Source: an uncultured Clostridia bacterium (GTDB lineage: Bacteria; Bacillota; Clostridia; Christensenellales; Pumilibacteraceae). From it: a stretch of DNA of 47,037 nucleotides. The stretch covers positions 1-47,037 of the forward strand of contig CAOJOK010000013.1 in NCBI GenBank assembly GCA_948440265.1. The letters are read 5' to 3'. Below are positions 45,004 through 47,037 of the stretch, one piece after another. Under the pieces are notes generated by a model that had not been told where the DNA came from, did no database searches, and saw only the letters and a program-made list of their open reading frames with translations. Made by a program: the position numbers and the translations under genes. Every line of letters starts with the position of its first letter. Within the stretch, counting starts at the first letter, position 1.

Positions 45004-46008
45004 TTACTTTGCGAGAGCTTCCTGCACGGCAACGGCAACGGCTACGGTCGCGCCGACCATAGGATTATTGCCCATACCTATAAGACCCATCATCTCGACG
45101 TGAGCGGGCACGGACGACGAGCCTGCAAACTGCGCGTCGGAGTGCATTCTGCCCATTGTATCCGTCATACCGTACGACGCGGGACCTGCCGCCATATTGT
45201 CGGGGTGAAGCGTTCTGCCCGTGCCGCCGCCGCTGGCAACGGAGAAGTATTTTTTGCCTTCGTCCACGCACAGTTTTTTATACGTTCCCGCAACGGGGTG
45301 CTGGAATCTGGTGGGGTTGGTCGAGTTGCCCGTTATGGACACGTCGACTTTCTCGCTCTGCATTATCGCCACGCCTTCTCTGACGTCGTCCGCGCCGTAG
45401 CAGCGCACTTTCGCCTTTTCGCCGTCAGAGTATGCCGTTTCCTTGACGATTTTGAGTTCGCCCGTGAAATAGTCGTACTTCGTCTGCACATACGTGAAAC
45501 CGTTTATGCGCGAAATAATCATTGCGGCGTCCTTGCCGAGACCGTTGAGAATGACTCTCAAGGGCTTGGTGCGGACTTTGTTCGCCGTCTTTGCTATGCC
45601 GATTGCGCCTTCAGCCGCCGCAAAGCTCTCGTGACCTGCAAGGAAGCAGAAACACTCCGTCTTTTCGTCGAGCAGCATAGAGGCAAGGTTGCCGTGTCCG
45701 AGACCGACGTTTCTCTGTTCCGCAACCGAGCCGGGCACGCAGAACGCCTGCAAGCCTTCGCCTATCGCCACGGCGGCGTCGGTCGCCTTTTTGCAATTCT
45801 TCTTTATGGCTATCGCACAGCCGAGCGTGTACGCCCAGGACGCATTTTCGAACGCTATGGGCTGAGTGGACTTGACTATCTTATCGACGTCTATGCCCTT
45901 GCTTTTGCAGAGCTTTTCGGCGTCTTCCAGACTCTTGATTCCGTTTTCTTTCAAAGCGGCGTTGATTTTATCGATACGCTTTTCGTAACCTTCGAACTTG
46001 ACACTCAT
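45004..46008 (-). CDS. GGGtGRT family protein
   Basis: This 334-residue protein carries the family's namesake motif GGGTGRT at residues 260-266, in the context SVASGGGTGRTLHP. The family occurs in anaerobes beside a NifU-like scaffold protein, as here, and is thought to have some link to iron-sulfur or redox metabolism, without an established reaction. Other conserved-looking parts are FAGSSSVPAHVEMMGLIGMG and GNNPMVGATVAVAVAVQEAL at the end. No signal peptide or membrane helix is seen. AAGGAGG precedes the ATG. It starts 12 bases after the NifU-like gene stop and is transcribed from the same promoter (46753-46781). Confidence 0.93.
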   Translation of the reverse strand: MSVKFEGYEKRIDKINAALKENGIKSLEDAEKLCKSKGIDVDKIVKSTQPIAFENASWAYTLGCAIAIKKNCKKATDAAVAIGEGLQAFCVPGSVAEQRNVGLGHGNLASMLLDEKTECFCFLAGHESFAAAEGAIGIAKTANKVRTKPLRVILNGLGKDAAMIISRINGFTYVQTKYDYFTGELKIVKETAYSDGEKAKVRCYGADDVREGVAIMQSEKVDVSITGNSTNPTRFQHPVAGTYKKLCVDEGKKYFSVASGGGTGRTLHPDNMAAGPASYGMTDTMGRMHSDAQFAGSSSVPAHVEMMGLIGMGNNPMVGATVAVAVAVQEALAK

Positions 46009-46020
46009 AGTCGCACCTCC

Positions 46021-46713
46021 TTAATTTTTGCGGGGGTCGATGTACTTCGCCGCCCCGTCGAATCTGCCGTACGTACCCGTGGAAGCCTTGTATGCTTCGT
46101 CGGGCGTTGCGCCTGCCTTTATCTTGTCCATCATTACGCCGAGCTTGACGAACTCGTAACCGATGACCTGTCCGTCCTTATCGAGCGCAAGTTTCGTGAT
46201 GTAGCCTTCCGCCATTTCGAGATAGCGCACGCCCTTGGCTTCCGTGGAATATATCGTGCCAATCTGCGAACGGTGTCCCTTGCCGAGGTCTTCCAGACCT
46301 GCGCCGATTTCCAGACCGTCTTCGGAAAACGCCGACTGCGTTCTGCCGTATACTATCTGCAAAAACAGTTCGCGCATTGCGGTGTTTATCGCATCGCAGA
46401 CAAGGTCTGTATTGAGCGCCTCCAAAATGGTCTTGCCCGGCAGTATCTCGCCTGCCATTGCCGCCGAGTGCGTCATTCCCGAGCAGCCCAACGTCTCCAC
46501 GAGCGCCTCTCTTATCACGCCCTCTTTGACGTTTAACGTCAGCTTGCACGCGCCCTGCTGGGGTGCGCACCAACCCACGCCGTGGGTCAGACCGCTGATA
46601 TCCTTAATCTCTTTTGCCTGAACCCACTTGCCTTCTTCGGGAATGGGCGCGGGTCCGTGATTGGGACCCTTTTTCACGCAAAACATCTCTTCGACTTCTT
46701 TACTGAAACGCAT
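46021..46713 (-). CDS. NifU-like iron-sulfur scaffold protein
   Basis: This 230-residue protein belongs to the NifU/IscU-like group found beside GGGtGRT proteins. Cys at positions 12, 49, 56, 77 and 106 are candidate iron-sulfur ligands. The region WCAPQQGACKLTLNVKEG and LVETLGCSGMTHSAAMAGEIL lies where the scaffold core is expected. The C-terminal half, from about residue 150, is specific to this group. It probably assembles or carries iron-sulfur clusters with the GGGtGRT protein. GGAGGAG lies about 6 bases before the ATG. It is the first gene of a two-gene operon with an extended -10 promoter. Confidence 0.9.
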   Translation of the reverse strand: MRFSKEVEEMFCVKKGPNHGPAPIPEEGKWVQAKEIKDISGLTHGVGWCAPQQGACKLTLNVKEGVIREALVETLGCSGMTHSAAMAGEILPGKTILEALNTDLVCDAINTAMRELFLQIVYGRTQSAFSEDGLEIGAGLEDLGKGHRSQIGTIYSTEAKGVRYLEMAEGYITKLALDKDGQVIGYEFVKLGVMMDKIKAGATPDEAYKASTGTYGRFDGAAKYIDPRKN

Positions 46714-46752
46714 AGAATCTCCTCCGTTTATTTTATGGTTTTACCGCTACTT

Positions 46753-46781
46753 ATTATAGCATATCGAACGGCAACAGACAA
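46753..46781 (-). promoter_or_regulatory. Predicted sigma-A promoter of the NifU-like operon
   Basis: On the minus strand TTGTCT (46776-46781) is followed by 17 bases and a perfect TATAAT (46753-46758), preceded by TGC as an extended -10. The leader is about 35 bases. Confidence 0.75.
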
Positions 46782-46830
46782 CCGTTTTGACCCGCGCTTT
46801 TCAATTTTTTGTATGCAGGCGGCTCTGCAA

Positions 46831-46947
46831 GAAAAGGACGGGCACATTCGCACCCGTCCGAAAAAGGCTTTTGTGTTTGATTATTGGGAATTGACGACGC
46901 TTCGAAAGAAACACAAAAGCGTTTAGCGTTCCAAAAGAAAGGTGATT
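46831..46947 (-). ncRNA. Possible small RNA, about 115 nt
   Basis: On the minus strand a plausible promoter (TTTACA at 46977-46982, 17 bases, TTTATT at 46954-46959) is followed by a region without a good reading frame. A 12-bp inverted repeat (46867-46878 with 46909-46920) and a terminator stem GGACGGG/CCCGTCC (46836-46842 with 46853-46859) with TTTT come next. The predicted 5' part contains CACCTTTCTTT, complementary to a ribosome-binding site. The -10 is poor, so this stays tentative. Confidence 0.3.
46836..46859 (-). terminator. Orphan terminator at the right end
   Basis: A 7-bp GC stem with a 10-base loop is followed on the minus strand by TTTTC. No protein gene lies to its right within the window, so it must end a short RNA or a transcript from beyond the edge. 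The remaining 46714-47037 stretch holds this, the NifU-like promoter, the possible small RNA and the edge repeat. Confidence 0.7.
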
Positions 46948-46991
46948 TAAGAAAATAAAGCAATTTTAAAAGAGCTTGTAAACGCTTTGAT

Positions 46992-47037
46992 GCAGGGGAT
47001 TTCTCCGCTTCGCATACTTCGTATGCTTCGGTCGAAA
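46992..47037. repeat. Edge of an intergenic hairpin repeat
   Basis: The sequence contains GCATACTTCGTATGC, a perfect 6-bp stem with a TTC loop, inside ATTTCTCCGCTTC...GCTTCGGTCGAAA. It has the look of a repeated intergenic element and is cut by the window edge. The repeat status is judged from its style only, as no second copy lies in the window. Confidence 0.4.

Noticed and set aside
46754..46963. 69-codon frame on the minus strand at the right end
   Set aside because: No ribosome site, it crosses a terminator stem and the NifU-like promoter, and the composition is not protein-like.

Overview
The window looks like chromosomal DNA from an anaerobic, probably spore-forming member of the Clostridia (Bacillota). 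The reasons are a single-chain pyruvate:ferredoxin oxidoreductase, the paired GlgC/GlgD ADP-glucose pyrophosphorylase, a SpoVT-type AbrB regulator, a type III glutamine synthetase, a GGGtGRT/NifU-like pair typical of anaerobes, AGGAGG-type ribosome sites and sigma-A promoters of the TTGACA-17-TATAAT kind. A placement near Christensenellales is only an impression. No rRNA, tRNA, CRISPR array, phage or transposase gene was seen.

Layout. 1-6.3 kb: ung, an ArsR-type repressor with a probable operator, a small Asn/Cys-rich peptide gene, argS, a 45-bp direct repeat, ychF, a secreted coiled-coil protein and an M23 peptidase. 6.4-10 kb: nifJ (PFOR). 10-15 kb: a very large soluble protein joining a Clp-type AAA+ module, a receiver-like domain and an FtsH-type AAA+/M41 protease, preceded by a PTS EIIC-type membrane protein. 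15-21 kb: a DUF1349 protein and a two-gene operon of a carbohydrate-binding lipoprotein and a circularly permuted GH3 enzyme. 21-22.5 kb: a macro-domain/DUF3737 operon. 22.6-33.2 kb: a compact glycogen operon, glgB-glgC-glgD-glgA-glgP-GH13, from one clear promoter to one clear terminator. 33.2-35.6 kb: divergent glnN with a probable attenuator in its leader. 35.6-39.3 kb: a P-loop protein, rnr, secG and spoVT. 39.3-45 kb: a DUF1934 gene that appears leaderless, a metallo-beta-lactamase-fold hydrolase, an M3 oligopeptidase, galE and a metzincin-like lipoprotein. 45-46.7 kb: the GGGtGRT/NifU-like pair. The right end is gene-free and holds a possible small RNA and an intergenic repeat.

How the genes work together. 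The glycogen operon covers activation of glucose-1-phosphate (GlgC/GlgD), elongation (GlgA), branching (GlgB), phosphorolysis (GlgP) and hydrolysis or debranching (GH13). GalE and the GH3/CBM pair connect outside sugars to the same hexose-phosphate pool. PFOR draws on the resulting pyruvate and GlnN assimilates ammonium.

The best candidate for something undescribed is the 1172-residue Clp-REC-FtsH protein at 10119-13637. It has no membrane anchor, two full Walker A/B ATPase modules and an intact M41 zinc site, but its FtsH-type ring appears to have lost the pore-loop aromatic motif. Other observations worth checking are the glnN leader attenuator, a repeated TATATGCGCATATA-type palindrome, a duplicated 8-cysteine module, and Lys/Ala/Pro tails on GlgA and GlgB.
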